Origin: Bolinopsis microptera
Lineage: Eukaryota; Ctenophora; Tentaculata; Lobata; Bolinopsidae
Length of the DNA: 64,000 nt
Reading direction: 5' to 3'
Assembly: GCF_026151205.1 (NCBI RefSeq)
Contig: NC_087084.1
Coordinates: forward strand, 4,209,538-4,273,537
Part shown: piece by piece, positions 47,901 through 53,719 of the stretch
Layout of the letters: every line of letters starts with the position of its first letter
Numbering within the stretch: the first letter of the stretch is position 1
Notes under the pieces: model-generated
Databases searched by the model: none
The model's input: the letters and a program-made list of their open reading frames with translations, nothing else
Told to the model about the DNA's origin: nothing
Program-made: the position numbers and the translations under genes

Positions 47901-48546
47901 TATTTCATATCTTACTATATATAAAGCGAGACGATATATATATATATGGATCCGTACGATTTTACTGACACCACGGCATCAACTTTAACGCGACTTTCCG
48001 CAAAAGCCGTAAAAGATATACAATTGAAACTTGGGCCAAATGCTTTAATGGCCTCCAAATCAGCATGAAAAAACAAAAAATTGGCCAAGAAATAGGAGTT
48101 TTAGAGCCCAAAATTTGTATATCACGCCTGGTTACCTCATCGGACCATATTTGAACGGACATTAATTGGACGCTACATGACAGGCCCTATTATATTATAT
48201 ATAGCGTTCATTTTAATGTTTGCTCAAATTTTTGCGGACGTCCTAAGTAGCGTGTGTATATTATTTTGACTTCATTTCTTTTATTTTTCGTATGATTACA
48301 GAATTTGGTTGAATAATTTTTTTAAAAGTTTTGATCTGACGCATGTGTTAAATTGTAAAGATCTTTCTAATTTCTAAAAATAATTTCTATCACACGTACT
48401 GATATATTATAATTACTTTGATGAAGTCAATGAAATGTAATTAAATTGTGAATCAACTTCAACTTCATATCCTGAATTCGTTTCAGAGCCAACTGGACGA
48501 GAAACCTTTGATTTATGGAAGTTCTGTCGAAGGATACAATGCGTAA
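2975..48546 (+). CDS. Plexin-domain-containing (PLXDC/TEM7-like) single-pass receptor
   Basis: Exons placed by splice signals and reading phase: 2975-3008 (signal peptide MMILLLFVTSI, tentative), 9682-~9779 (tentative), 11623-11707, 12015-12125, 40823-40902, 41080-41185, 41316-41419, 42032-42111, 44258-44349, 44647-44754, 46483-46592, 47753-47886 and 48487-48546 (stop TAA). The phases join without conflict from 11623 to 46592. The extracellular part follows human PLXDC order: PFEFPYY, IAPLMNLY, SFFVLEWADL, NGSIVFVY, YYEYEEVNVDT, then a PSI-type Cys cluster (NCTTC..CMWC..CSDTF..W..EC). A Cys-rich exon (CNDCIYCATVDCQDQC) is not typical of vertebrate PLXDC. The transmembrane segment is GMTCGVAVSVCFGFLLVC followed by KRR, with a short tail ending SVEGYNA. 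Family members are cell-surface proteins; the ligand is unknown here. Weak points are the phase between 3008 and 9682 (an exon may be missing) and the junction 46592/47753, which needs another exon or a donor at 46599. Two channel genes lie in the 12126-40822 intron. Confidence 0.75.
3322..9358. repeat. 6-kb satellite, 32-bp unit, about 188 copies
   Basis: Continuous head-to-tail array of aagataacagtttatcaggt plus tagctaataaac/t, with an exact 32-bp period. Variants (ataaaag, attacag, taatcaag, gcttataa, gctgataa) mark individual units. A block of variants recurs at fixed offsets: the gatta pair starts at 3,836, 4,700 and 5,404, offsets of 864 bp (27 units) and 704 bp (22 units). This shows higher-order duplication by unequal exchange. 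The unit contains the palindrome TTAGCTAA. It lies in the first intron of the PLXDC-like gene and has no coding potential. Confidence 0.97.
9359..9681. other. Unique sequence between satellite and next exon
   Basis: About 320 bp of unique AT-rich sequence. It ends in a good acceptor (ctcgattgcag at 9,671-9,681) that opens the frame S-T-L-T-Y-Y-D-T-V. A missing small exon of the PLXDC-like gene would be expected here or in 3,009-3,320, because the phases of 3008 and 9682 do not match. I found none with convincing signals. Confidence 0.4.
9757..11475. repeat. 33-bp minisatellite, about 50 copies, built on a splice-donor-like sequence
   Basis: Units read (g/a)agttaccaccagattcga and gtgtcaggtatttc; most are 33 bp, some one base shorter. 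Long open frames exist in several frames on both strands (for example HQIRVSGISSY repeats) because the unit lacks stops, so they are not evidence of protein. The first unit overlaps the end of the tentative exon from 9,682, where TGT CAG|GTATTT would be a phase-0 donor. Each unit therefore repeats the CAG|GTATTT donor context. The array ends about 150 bp before the exon at 11,623. Confidence 0.95.
11900..12003. repeat. 17-bp repeats carrying TGACGTCA palindromes
   Basis: Five to six copies of gagtacatgacgtcacc end about 11 bp before the acceptor of the exon at 12,015. TGACGTCA is the consensus cAMP-response-element palindrome. In an intron next to an acceptor it may be chance amplification, so a regulatory role is only possible. 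Confidence 0.85.
12505..17447 (-). CDS. TRPC-like cation channel, gene A (decaying C-terminus)
   Basis: Exons on the - strand: 17447-15212, 15028-14888, 14711-14575, 14260-14145, 13855-13792, 13591-13498, 12825-12740 and 12555-12505. Exon 1 encodes the IPIPLGLPI motif (residues 36-44), a basic region, ankyrin repeats (about 290-430), a TRP_2-like linker with KKFLSHPFCQEIVLEEFYG, and S1-S4. Exon 2 gives S4-S5/S5 (FFRVMNFLDV..GPLQLAV). Exon 3 gives the pore helix and filter (IWTLFDIFSYD). Exon 4 gives S6 (ILNTLIAMLNNT). Exon 5 gives the TRP helix (TEWKYSRCQLFS). Compared with gene B, the exon 6 donor has gained two bases (GTTTGAG for GTGAG). If unspliced there, the frame ends at 13484 (about 933 aa). 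The exon 8 start carries a 5-nt shift, giving a stop at 12505 instead of 12410. A 95-residue proline-rich block present in B is absent. Expression and function are uncertain; the channel core is intact. Confidence 0.8.
12937..13372. mobile_element. Dispersed repeat copy 1, inserted in a gene A intron
   Basis: It starts ataacaagaattgcgcccgt and ends about aaaagggtgaacgaaaaaat. Gene B has the site without it (ggatccaaaattaacatatc at about 32,203-32,222). Related copies lie at 28,889-29,425 and 60,765-61,040. No terminal inverted repeats or coding frame were seen. The GC-rich 3' half contains gacggaaggacagatgac. This looks like a SINE-like or non-autonomous family of unknown class. Confidence 0.7.
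18168..21005 (-). CDS. LINE ORF2: endonuclease-reverse transcriptase
   Basis: 945 residues, open throughout. N-terminal APE-type endonuclease (about residues 1-220) with ALTETWL, MTGDFNLPSIDW and SDHHVVDVML. Central reverse transcriptase (about 430-690) with NYRPVALTS, QHGFRSGRS, YLDFAKAFDKVDH, SGVPQGTVLGPLLF and the catalytic FADD box. C-terminal LEYCCPLWN..L..IQR segment as in CR1/Jockey-group proteins. It makes and uses nicks at genomic targets and copies the element RNA into DNA. The start codon lies 11 nt after the ORF1 stop, so translation is probably coupled. No frameshift was seen; the product may be functional. Confidence 0.92.
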   Translation of the reverse strand: MNPSTSRWKVPEISALIQDEKFRNHSLPFIALTETWLKSYMSDAQLQIPGYSVSRSDRDARVGGGVLLYSHINLPVSECNTFDDGTCEGLFCSFSTIKTCVAVAYRPPNASLSSFKALLSFFSVCISSINDDSYDIMMTGDFNLPSIDWQTNCVQSGGTQEIQQSAQHFLTFMSDHLLSQYVMCPTRGNNVLDLFITNNNRVVTNVECKTTTMSDHHVVDVMLAYNPLEQEKSAVPKFDENSYRCLDFLQADFSSLRDEIEDTNWSQLRSSCSFEDFPALFTETLFQICSSHVPRKAKPSGRPKHTNALRRKRNRLQGRLNALVNNGAPDDHIRNVRNKVALLQYDIRCAHTKRLDEKESRAVEKIKTNPKFFFSYAKSLSKIKSSINMLFDSNQEITTDPKKMADLLQEQFSSVFSDPTSPDVKDPVFSPPSIQHPQELEDFRISDEDIISAIKSISTDSACGPDGIPTTLLKNCAKELCSPIRIIWEESFENGTVPSFYKDTYITPLFKKGDRAKAVNYRPVALTSHIIKVYERILRGVMVDFIEKNQLLCNNQHGFRSGRSCLTQLLSHVDDIVQGLTRNADTDAIYLDFAKAFDKVDHRLLLLKMKRLGFHEKVVNWIRSFLTERKQCVVLNGVSSFAAAILSGVPQGTVLGPLLFILFINDMKLCVKGSVIRFFADDTRILKHIYSLADKDVLQDDLNSVVNWAKCNNMALHEDKFELLVHKHCPKNSLFDHPFAIQAQTYEVSNGNMLYPTQTVKDLGVTVSADLSWTPHVNRIAERAGKVASWVLSAFKTRDKATMMTLYKSLVRSHLEYCCPLWNCSKNKDIQQLEGIQRTFTLKIDGTQHLNYWQRLKALDLMSLQRRRERYLIINMWKVLHCKCPNDIGIQFSVTLRHGQKAVVPSIAKSSSQRNQALHDNSFAVTGPRLWNVIPTHMHTIEDPM
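21017..22285 (-). CDS. LINE ORF1: zinc-finger RNA-binding protein
   Basis: Read from the methionine of MSGDNSNELAIGNLLL at 22,285; the frame is open 34 codons further up to 22,387. About 422 residues. An N-terminal half has a Cys/His cluster (CLECNEK..FHCHMCFRGSHNC..WLCKSCM) resembling a PHD-type finger. This is followed by a Ser/Lys-rich linker with two DDSTVNKS repeats. Three to four CCCH fingers follow (CEKYKRGKCPHG.., CNRFCQYGNQHKFGC.., CKFSVKNKLCTKSDCTFIH). The C-terminus is proline-rich. ORF1 proteins of LINEs bind element RNA; the CCCH array suits that role. It ends TAA just before the ORF2 start. Confidence 0.82.
   Translation of the reverse strand: MSGDNSNELAIGNLLLRAGSNEIVKRVISVFDHSAKRSANVKLISAFNLDMLEPCAEFLNIDLADSDGNKLYTKDSLANRIQFELRAFLPSECLECNEKYTVEFEADQKPVFHCHMCFRGSHNCSAVTSFHDVLTSATVLSSYVWLCKSCMESSIPIKPRKSKSRHDSTVNKSDDSTVNKSDSESQQPKQDLIASQMSSSEEITEHSTSQSSVAIDDSELHEKSSAAAQERICEKYKRGKCPHGLKGKKKHNGQICEFEHPKYCNRFCQYGNQHKFGCSKGPDCKFLHPVLCKFSVKNKLCTKSDCTFIHLKGTRRQTNSAVGHKKGKAENKKSMPSKGVTAANQDFLELRRLLETMQTRIGLLSEIVDHRSSLPQTQMPYHYPRPPPPLQPGTALPLYHYQYPQFLPPQRTHVPLIPHASS
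22525..22698 (+). pseudogene. pogo-like transposase fragment (N-terminal HTH only)
   Basis: About 58 residues, with RKTNRQSWSEADMSRALRAI then KECGYLKAAALFNVPKTTLERR. This is the pipsqueak/CENP-B type helix-turn-helix that binds the transposon ends. A short in-frame start upstream (MAPKTDKTKKKRN) at 22,480 is cut off by a stop. After RRFKGKNK the similarity ends, and the DDE catalytic domain is absent, so the element depends on a transposase elsewhere. The paralogous sequence at 28,163-28,560 shares the same HTH. Confidence 0.8.
26473..26535. repeat. ctaattt heptamer microsatellite
   Basis: About nine copies of (t)ctaattt in a row, next to the 3' end of the transposase pseudogene. No other signal. 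Confidence 0.85.
26618..28560 (-). pseudogene. pogo/jerky-like DDE transposase pseudogene
   Basis: Pieces in order on the - strand. HTH (28,504-28,163: QADMARAIKAVEDNECGY..NVPKTTLVRR) is preceded by a shifted start at about 28,557. Next is a DDE_1 core segment (27,960-27,650: KKQVGTMASGEKGTNTTVML, PPMFVFPR, LLILDGHSTH). Then the third acidic region and distal core (27,607-27,173: PPHCTHRLQLLDV..GFEKCGLWP). A Lys-rich coil follows (27,210-26,968), and a C-terminal module (26,947-26,618: YYAGHVMKH..FLRR..FTYPDDEDI). At least two frame breaks and a stop lie between HTH and core, and the expected first catalytic Asp region reads VYN-stop-EGITTV. It is therefore non-functional. Confidence 0.82.
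28889..29425. mobile_element. Dispersed repeat copy 2
   Basis: Same family as 12,937-13,372 (begins ataacaagaattgcgcccgt, ends near caaaagggtgaaaaggaaaa). It is longer than copy 1: it keeps an internal segment (gataaattatgcattaagta to caaaggtaaactatactcg) that copy 1 has lost and copy 3 (60,765-61,040) retains. It lies within the degenerate pogo element. Confidence 0.7.
29610..30482. other. Intronic spacer without recognised gene
   Basis: AT-rich sequence inside the large PLXDC-like intron, between the pogo remnant and the 14-bp array. I see no exon, RNA gene or element boundary that I can support. Confidence 0.4.
30483..30695. repeat. 14-bp tandem repeat (aaataaaacaacgt)
   Basis: About 15 copies with small variants (ttaataaaac, aactgaaataaaacta). 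The open frame it makes on the - strand (F-Y-L-R-C-F-I-Y repeats) is a by-product of the repeat. Confidence 0.9.
30873..30931. repeat. Perfect palindrome, 29-bp arms, 1-nt centre
   Basis: Arms aaaataaacaaacaaactcg plus ctcctacta against their exact complement, separated by a single t. The sequence can form a cruciform or hairpin. A second palindrome follows 18 bp later. Confidence 0.95.
30950..31022. repeat. Perfect inverted repeat, 29-bp arms, 15-nt loop
   Basis: Arms begin agttttcttaaaatttgggc and read gagcgattt before the loop tcatttagtagtact. The right arm complements exactly. It is unrelated in sequence to the palindrome just before it, although both contain gcgag/gagcg. Confidence 0.95.
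31744..36583 (-). CDS. TRPC-like cation channel, gene B (complete)
   Basis: Eight exons on the - strand: 36583-34045, 33863-33723, 33543-33407, 33063-32948, 32674-32611, 32421-32328, 32062-31992 and 31881-31744. All junctions are GT-AG with matching phases, giving 1,099 residues. Order: IPIPLGLPI motif (30-38), an LLTSLRSRRLA segment, a proline-rich block (about 209-303, with PQTLRKPQAD twice and PIPPPPPPLPP), a basic stretch, and ankyrin repeats. A TRP_2-like linker (KKFLSHPFCQEIVLEEFYG), S1-S4 and S5 follow. The pore is FSTFEKALVSMIWTLFDIFS, S6 ILNTLIAMLNNTYV and the TRP helix TEWKYSRCQLFS. After it GIPWVFPFSL replaces the usual LPPPFN stretch, and the tail has ELKMRYLLINELTRR. It would be a plasma-membrane cation channel; gating is unknown. 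It is nested antisense in a PLXDC-like intron. Confidence 0.88.
36752..37103. mobile_element. Foldback element with 135-bp arms, present only in copy B
   Basis: Arms at 36,805-36,939 and 36,967-37,102 are near-perfect inverted copies around a 27-nt centre. A 53-bp non-inverted head precedes the left arm. The direct repeat cctattaataag lies on both sides (about 36,740-36,751 and 37,105-37,116). Copy A has a single related site near 23,160 (cacctcaataaggttg). The element is therefore an insertion after the duplication. It has no coding capacity, and its transcript would fold into a long hairpin. Confidence 0.85.
41889..42012. repeat. 11-bp tandem repeat (ctactttaaat) before a splice acceptor
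   Basis: About 11 copies, ending 19 bp before the exon of the PLXDC-like gene at 42,032. It probably contributes pyrimidines upstream of the acceptor taactcttcag. Confidence 0.9.
42112..43722. other. Intron of the PLXDC-like gene, no recognised content
   Basis: 1.6 kb of AT-rich intron. No exon, transposon end or RNA gene could be supported. Confidence 0.4.
43723..44051. mobile_element. Foldback element, 149-bp near-perfect arms, 31-nt loop
   Basis: Arms 43,723-43,871 and 43,903-44,051, beginning atttgaccaaaacccataat. The arms match essentially base for base. It lies about 200 bp upstream of the PSI-containing exon at 44,258. No clear target duplication: gatgat is on the left and tactaatat on the right. 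Size and architecture resemble the foldback at 36.8 kb but the sequence differs. Confidence 0.88.
44967..46175. mobile_element. hAT-like non-autonomous element with 8-bp target duplication
   Basis: 1,209 bp. The ends cagatgcacatattaggtgc and, inverted, cagaggcacatattaggtgc match in 19 of 20 positions. A perfect 8-bp duplication TCAGCCTG lies at 44,959-44,966 and 46,176-46,183. Subterminal regions are crowded with ccgcacattt/ccgcataat motifs at both ends, as expected of transposase-binding repeats. No transposase is present. A related repeat at 50,111-50,131 shows the uninterrupted sequence ggcgctcagcctgtcattcc. It lies in the intron 44,755-46,482 of the PLXDC-like gene. Confidence 0.92.
45175..45620. 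repeat. GC-rich minisatellite inside the hAT-like element
   Basis: Repeats of aggccctttcgggaccgtga and ccatgcctaggccacgtgac, in units of about 23-25 bp with higher-order blocks. The - strand open frame (GLGHGPKRA-type) is a by-product. The central array probably expanded within the element. Confidence 0.88.
46259..46482 (+). repeat. 42-bp repeat that duplicates a splice acceptor in frame
   Basis: Six starts of ctactgtatctcag at 46,259, 46,301, 46,343, 46,385, 46,427 and 46,469, exactly 42 bp apart. Each is followed by gt(t)accacgtgtaac, which matches the first bases of the real exon at 46,483 (gtaccacatgtaac). Because 42 is a multiple of three and the units are open, use of an upstream acceptor would add 14-residue units of the type GTTCNLRHLIYCIS, each with two cysteines, without a frameshift. 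Whether this is exon or intron cannot be told from sequence alone. Confidence 0.88.
46738..47206. repeat. 42-bp minisatellite, about 11 copies
   Basis: Unit catgtcttaaccggacatat plus tatatcaggataacatatcgaa, nearly invariant. It lies in the intron between the Cys-rich and transmembrane exons. Same period as the acceptor array but unrelated sequence. Confidence 0.95.
47607..47722. repeat. Dispersed about 100-bp motif with terminal hairpin, copy 1
   Basis: Reads taacgggtgatactcgtaaa, then gtcgacgagtccaactcgg, then gtaggttataaacctac, a 7-bp stem with a 3-nt loop. Copies with the same order lie at 49,957-50,060 and 55,707-55,803. Inside this copy gtcgacgagtccaa is itself doubled. It lies just before the transmembrane exon. 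Confidence 0.7.
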
Positions 48547-48563
48547 TAAGGCATATATTTGTT

Positions 48564-48703
48564 GATAATGATTTTTGGGATAATATCCGGTAGTAGAGAC
48601 TAGGTAGGACAAGTGAAACTACTGTTTAGGAGTAGTTTAGGAGTAATTTCACTTGTCCTACATAGTCTCTATACTACCGGATATTATCCCAAAAATCATT
48701 ATC
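48564..48703. repeat. Inverted repeat directly after the PLXDC-like stop codon
   Basis: Arms of about 58-62 bp (gataatgatttttgggataa to tcctac) fold around an actactgtttaggagtagtt centre with few mismatches. It begins 18 bp after the TAA at 48,546, so it is probably in the 3' untranslated region, where it would form a stable hairpin. It could be a small foldback insertion. Confidence 0.85.
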
Positions 48704-49239
48704 TTATCATAAGACTGATAAACAGCGAACCTCTCCAAAATCTTATATATTTGTTGGTCTTTGCAGACTGCGACAATGACGACCAGATGAAACTTTTTAG
48801 GATCTTTTGGGTGGATTTAAATTTTATCTTTGATCATAATATGTTTTGGTTTTACCGACAATTTTCAAAGATTTGTGGTTTTGTTAATTTCAAAATTATG
48901 AATTTACATTTGATAAAATTGATCTAGTAAATGATTTCAATTGGTAAAAATAAATACAAACGATTAGCATAAAATATTAACATTAGATTATGAACTAACA
49001 TGGCGGCAGATAAATCGCATTGTTTGAACCGTTAAACTTTGCAGATCATGCTATGGTTTGGTAAACATTCAATTTTCCTCGCTAGGAGTAAAAGTTTAAA
49101 CTTATTATCATATCAAATGAAATAAAGTTGGATGACATGGAAGTCTATCTTCCCCAAAATGAGTTTAATCACGAATTAATATCACTATGAGCTGCATGAT
49201 ATGTGCTAGTAATCAATAATTACACCGTATTTAAAAAAG
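48704..49239. other. Intergenic, nothing recognised
   Basis: AT-rich sequence between the PLXDC-like 3' end and the composite element. No exon or RNA gene is supported. Confidence 0.4.
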
Positions 49240-49327
49240 GAAATAATGGTTCTTTTGCGATAGTCAAAACGCGACAACTAGCGCTTTGACACACGCTGCA
49301 ACCCCTTTTGATCGCGCGGCCGGCGTG

Positions 49328-49930
49328 CACGCTTTGCGTGCACGAGAGGTATACAACGTGTAGCAACTAGCGCTGGATGGCGACAACTAGCGCTATCCAG
49401 CGCTAGTTGTCGCCATCCAGCGCTAGTTGTCGCTATCCAGCGCTGGATAACGCTGGCCAGCGCAAAATATATATGTTCGATAATTGTCGCTATCCAGCGC
49501 TATAGTTGTCGCCATCCAGCGCTAGTTGTCGCCATCCAGCGCTAGTTGTCGCTATCCAGCGCTAGTTGTCGCTGGCTATGCGACACTGTCGCACGCGATA
49601 GTTTGCGATGGCCAGCGCAACTGGCCATCGCAGAAAACAGTTCGATAACTAGCGCTGGATAGCGACAACTAGCGCTGGATAGCGACAACCAGCGCTGGCC
49701 AGCGCTAGCCAGCGCTGGCCAGCGCTAACCAGCGCTAACCAGCGCTAACCAGCGCTAACCAGCGCTAACCAGCGCTAACCAGCGCTAACCAGCGCTAACC
49801 AGCGCTAACCAGCGCTAACCAGCGCTGGCCAGCGCTATCCAGCGCTAACCAGCGTTGGCCAGCGCTGGCCAGCGAAATGTATCAAAATCATATACTTATT
49901 ACTCTTCAGCCAGCGCTGGCCAGCGCAAAA
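49328..49930. repeat. AGCGCT palindromic repeat arm, left
   Basis: Dozens of agcgctggcc, agcgctaacc and agcgctagttgtcgc units. A run of about ten identical cagcgctaac decamers lies at about 49,720-49,810. Each agcgct is self-complementary, so the arm can fold on itself as well as pair with the right arm. Confidence 0.93.
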
Positions 49931-49956
49931 TATTTGCAATATTTTTTGTCAGCTTA

Positions 49957-50060
49957 ACGGGTGAAACTGATACTCGTAAAATTGGAAATATTTTTTCAAA
50001 TCCAAGTCCAACTCGGTGCGCATATATTTGTAAAGGTACAGTTATAAACCTACATTTACA
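49957..50060. repeat. Dispersed hairpin-ended motif, copy 2
   Basis: Diverged member of the family at 47,607 (taacgggtgaaactgatact, agtccaactcggtgcgc, gttataaacctac). It lies inside the transposon-like unit, just inside the left arm, which suggests the motif travels with such elements. Confidence 0.6.
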
Positions 50061-50573
50061 ATCGTCAGCTAGCGTTGGCTTACTAGCTGGGCGGAGCTGA
50101 TCAACTTACTGGGCGGCGCTCAGCCTGTCATTCCGCCGAATCTCTATTCTAATACATAATAGTAATATTAATATTACTGGCTGTGGAGTGAACAGTAGCT
50201 AAAGAGGTATTGGCCGTTTGCCTCTGACCTTGTTTCTATGACCCAGGTAAACTGGACCACGCTCTGGTAACAGGATCGGCCCCCCATGCCTGGGGTAACG
50301 AGGTAGTCAGGGGGAAGGTTAGCCCCCGTAAAAGTGGAGCCTTGGCTCACACTCTAATCTCCCTAAGCTTTGGGACAAAAGCGTATAGTCATTTACTGGA
50401 ATTGGTGAAGAAAGAAGAAATAATACAACGACAGGACATCATCACAAAACCCACTCTTACTGATTAGTAGCAACAAGTGTTCTAGCGGAAGTTGTTACTC
50501 AAGTGGCCAAGATGGATAAGTCATTTAACGCTCAAGTGGCGCCCGGCGTTAAGTAGGTGTCTCACTTTGCCTG

Positions 50574-50819
50574 ATGTGCAGGGGACTGCGCATGAGACAC
50601 CAGCCATTGAAAAGTTTGATGATGTCTTATAATAACAGTAGGGTTAAAGTCCCTACCACTGATTTAGATGTCGGAGGGGACCGGATTGATGACTCTCTCA
50701 CCCTAAAACTCCCTAGGAGAGGGGTGACAGATGATATGCCGGCTCCTTCACCCGGCACAAAAAATAACATAAAACAACAAAAAAGGATGGTGATGCATTG
50801 GTTTCTTGTAGTGAGGTAG
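50574..50819 (+). CDS. Short upstream ORF of the RTE-like LINE
   Basis: 81 codons, no recognised domain, Lys/Arg-rich end. It overlaps the start of the long ORF (50,798) by 22 nt in another frame. It may be a small ORF1 or a shifted N-terminal extension of the endonuclease protein. Evidence is only its position and openness. Confidence 0.3.
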   Translation: MCRGLRMRHQPLKSLMMSYNNSRVKVPTTDLDVGGDRIDDSLTLKLPRRGVTDDMPAPSPGTKNNIKQQKRMVMHWFLVVR

Positions 50820-53719
50820 CTCTAGTAGGGACATTTAATGTCCGAACTGCTAGAGAAGGTTACAAGCGCATTGAACTCGTGACTCAGTTTCTGGAGAGTG
50901 GCATGGAGATCCTTGGGATCCAAGAACATAGGATTGTCCACCAGGAGCCGATCAAGATCGAAAAGTTCAAGGAGGGGGTTAGCTTGGTAACTGTTTCAGC
51001 ATGGAGGAATGGAGCAGGAGCAGCCACTGGTGGAGTGGGCTTTCTGCTGACTAGAAGAGCATACAGCGCAATCAGCCTCATTAAACCCTATGGCTCAAGG
51101 GTGCTGACTATCTCTTTCAACGGAAATCCCAGACTCACAACTATAACTGCCTATAGTCCTACCGAGGCAGCACTAGTTGAAGAAGCGGAGGATTTTCATA
51201 ACACCCTTAGACAGGCTATGAATGATGTGCCAGCGCACCACCTGCTGATCACAGAGGGAGATATGAACGCCCGGCTTGGAAAGGAGAGTGAAGAAGATTC
51301 CCGTTGGTACTTTCATACTCGTACCAATCGGAATGGAGAGCTACTGAGAGACACTGCCCTGGAGTGCGATATGGAAATTACCAATATCCGCTTCAGAAAA
51401 AAGGTCAACAAGAGGTGGACCTTCTTATCCGATGGGACACTTAACAAAGGTCAGATTGACTATATCCTCATACGGCGGAAGTGGAAAAACTCATTAAAGA
51501 ACACTGAAGTTTACAACACTTTTCAGTCGTTGGGATCTGATCACAGAGTTGTAGTGTGTAAGATCAAAGTTAGCTTTAGGAAAGGACACAGGCCTCCGAA
51601 AAAAGTTAACTATGATTATAGTGCCCTGAAGTCGGATGGTGAGCTTCAAAAAAAGTATGCAATTGAAGTTCGGAATAGATTCTCTTGCCTGGTAGAGGAG
51701 GATGATGGGGCCACTGAAAGCTACGGGAAGCTTATGGTTTCTATTGAGGCGGCAAACAAGAGCCTTCTGCCAAAGAAGACTCGACAAAAGCAGATCGACC
51801 CCTCAAGTGACCCAAGAGTGGACAGTGCAAGGAGGGGACTGTTCTTGGCCAAGGACCAATACCATCAGGAGCCTTGTGAGGAGAAGAGAGAGGAAGTTGC
51901 CACTAAAAAGGATTTGTTAAAGGCCTGCTACAAAGAGGTAGAGGAGGAGATCCTGAAAGGAAAGATCAGGAAAGTTGAGGATACTGCTGATCGTTGTAAG
52001 AACAAGGAAAGCTGGAAGCTTGTCAACGATATTTCAGGGAGGACAAATCCCAGCTGTGGACTCGTGGAAGGGGGCAGCTCAACAGAACGTCTTGAGAACT
52101 GGAGGAAGCACTTCTCTGGGTTACTTGGACAGCCACCCACAGTCCCTGACAATAGTATTCCGATCAGGAATATACACCCTCCACTGAATATAGAGGATGG
52201 CCCGTTCACCATTGAGGAACTACGTCTTGCCAAAAAGCAGATAGTAGAAGGCAAAGCTTATGGTGATGACGGTATCTCACCTGAAGTGATGAAGAGGGTG
52301 GACATCGATGACGTCATCCTGAAGTTCTGCAACGATGCATTATGTGATGGTCTCATGCCCGATCAATGGAAGCTCAGTAATATTGTTCCTGTGCCAAAGA
52401 AAGGGGACCTCACTAAGACCGACAACTACAGAGGAATATCTCTGACATCGATAGTCAGTAAAACTCTGAACAAAATGTTGCTGAACAGGATGAAGCCAAG
52501 TCTTGAGGAAGTTTTAAGGGACAACCAGAATGGCTTTAGACCTGGGCGCTCTACAACATCGCACATCCTTGCTCTACGAAGAATTATGGAGGGTGCTAGA
52601 GCCAAAAATCTTAAGGCCACCATGGTTTTCATTGATTTCAAAAAGGCGTTCGATAGTGTGCATAGATCAGGTTTGCTCATGAAGATATTGAAAGCATATG
52701 GCATACCAGAAGCCATAGTGCGGCTCATTGAGGGTATCTATACGAGCACAAAGGCTAAAGTAGTTACAGCCGATGGTATAACAGAAATTTTTGATATCCT
52801 GGCTGGAGTACTGCAAGGAGACACTCTTGCCCCGTACTTGTTCATTATCGTGATTGACTATATCATGACAGTGTCTATAGACGATGATGACTCGGACTCT
52901 GGGTTTACTCTCAGGCCTGCACGGAGTAGAAGGATTGGTGCCGAGAAGATCGCAGACGTCGAGTTTGCAGATGATGTTGCCCTTATCACTGATACCATTG
53001 AAGGGGCAAAACTACTCCTGGACAGGCTTGAGAAAGCAGCACTGAGTGTTGGGCTAGCCATGAACGGCTCTAAAACTAAGTTCATGACTCTGAACATGAC
53101 AGAGGAGGCGAGTAGTCTTAATAGCTGTTCTGGAAACCAGCTGGAAAAGGTGACAGACTTTGTTTACCTTGGAGCTTGGATAGCAACAACAGAGAGGGAC
53201 CTGCGGGTCAGAAAAGCTAAGGCTTGGGCAGCCTGCCACAAGCTAAAGAAGATGTGGAAGTCTGACCTTAGAAGAGGACTAAAGATCCGTCTATTTGTTG
53301 CTACTGTGGAGTCAATACTTCTTTATGGTTCTGAAACGTGGACGTTGACAGAGCAATTGAAGAAACGCATTGATGGCTGCTACACTAGAATGCTAAGGAT
53401 GGCACTTAATGTGGATTGGAAGCAGCGAAAAACCAACAAAGAAGTCTATGGCAACCTACCGAGAGCAACCATGAAGATCCAAGAGCGCAGGATGCGACTA
53501 GCAGGCCATATCCACCGGCACCCAGAACTAGTCGCAAACCGCTTGCTACTCTGGGAACCAACTCATGGGGTGCGGAGTAGGGGGAGACCAGCCATGACCT
53601 ATGTTGATAGCCTACGAGCTGACACGGGTCTCAACGACACTGGAGAAATGGGCGGACTTATGGCGGATAGAGTTTTATGGAGACAGCGCATCAATACTCG
53701 GACGCTGAAGCCGCCTTAA
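50798..53719 (+). CDS. RTE-like LINE endonuclease-reverse transcriptase
   Basis: 973 residues without interruption. APE-type endonuclease (about 1-240) with GTFNVRTA, LGIQEHRI, EGDMNARLG and GSDHRVV. Reverse transcriptase (about 470-760) with DNYRGISLTS, NQNGFRPGRST, FIDFKKAFDSVH, GVLQGDTLAPYLF and the catalytic FADD. The C-terminal region has LYGSETWTL, TRMLRMALN and RRMRLAGHIHRH, as in RTE-group and related proteins. All catalytic boxes are present, so the protein may be active. The start was taken at the first Met before the endonuclease; the shortness of the N-terminus fits RTE elements. The upstream ORF overlaps it. Confidence 0.9.
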   Translation: MVSCSEVALVGTFNVRTAREGYKRIELVTQFLESGMEILGIQEHRIVHQEPIKIEKFKEGVSLVTVSAWRNGAGAATGGVGFLLTRRAYSAISLIKPYGSRVLTISFNGNPRLTTITAYSPTEAALVEEAEDFHNTLRQAMNDVPAHHLLITEGDMNARLGKESEEDSRWYFHTRTNRNGELLRDTALECDMEITNIRFRKKVNKRWTFLSDGTLNKGQIDYILIRRKWKNSLKNTEVYNTFQSLGSDHRVVVCKIKVSFRKGHRPPKKVNYDYSALKSDGELQKKYAIEVRNRFSCLVEEDDGATESYGKLMVSIEAANKSLLPKKTRQKQIDPSSDPRVDSARRGLFLAKDQYHQEPCEEKREEVATKKDLLKACYKEVEEEILKGKIRKVEDTADRCKNKESWKLVNDISGRTNPSCGLVEGGSSTERLENWRKHFSGLLGQPPTVPDNSIPIRNIHPPLNIEDGPFTIEELRLAKKQIVEGKAYGDDGISPEVMKRVDIDDVILKFCNDALCDGLMPDQWKLSNIVPVPKKGDLTKTDNYRGISLTSIVSKTLNKMLLNRMKPSLEEVLRDNQNGFRPGRSTTSHILALRRIMEGARAKNLKATMVFIDFKKAFDSVHRSGLLMKILKAYGIPEAIVRLIEGIYTSTKAKVVTADGITEIFDILAGVLQGDTLAPYLFIIVIDYIMTVSIDDDDSDSGFTLRPARSRRIGAEKIADVEFADDVALITDTIEGAKLLLDRLEKAALSVGLAMNGSKTKFMTLNMTEEASSLNSCSGNQLEKVTDFVYLGAWIATTERDLRVRKAKAWAACHKLKKMWKSDLRRGLKIRLFVATVESILLYGSETWTLTEQLKKRIDGCYTRMLRMALNVDWKQRKTNKEVYGNLPRATMKIQERRMRLAGHIHRHPELVANRLLLWEPTHGVRSRGRPAMTYVDSLRADTGLNDTGEMGGLMADRVLWRQRINTRTLKPP

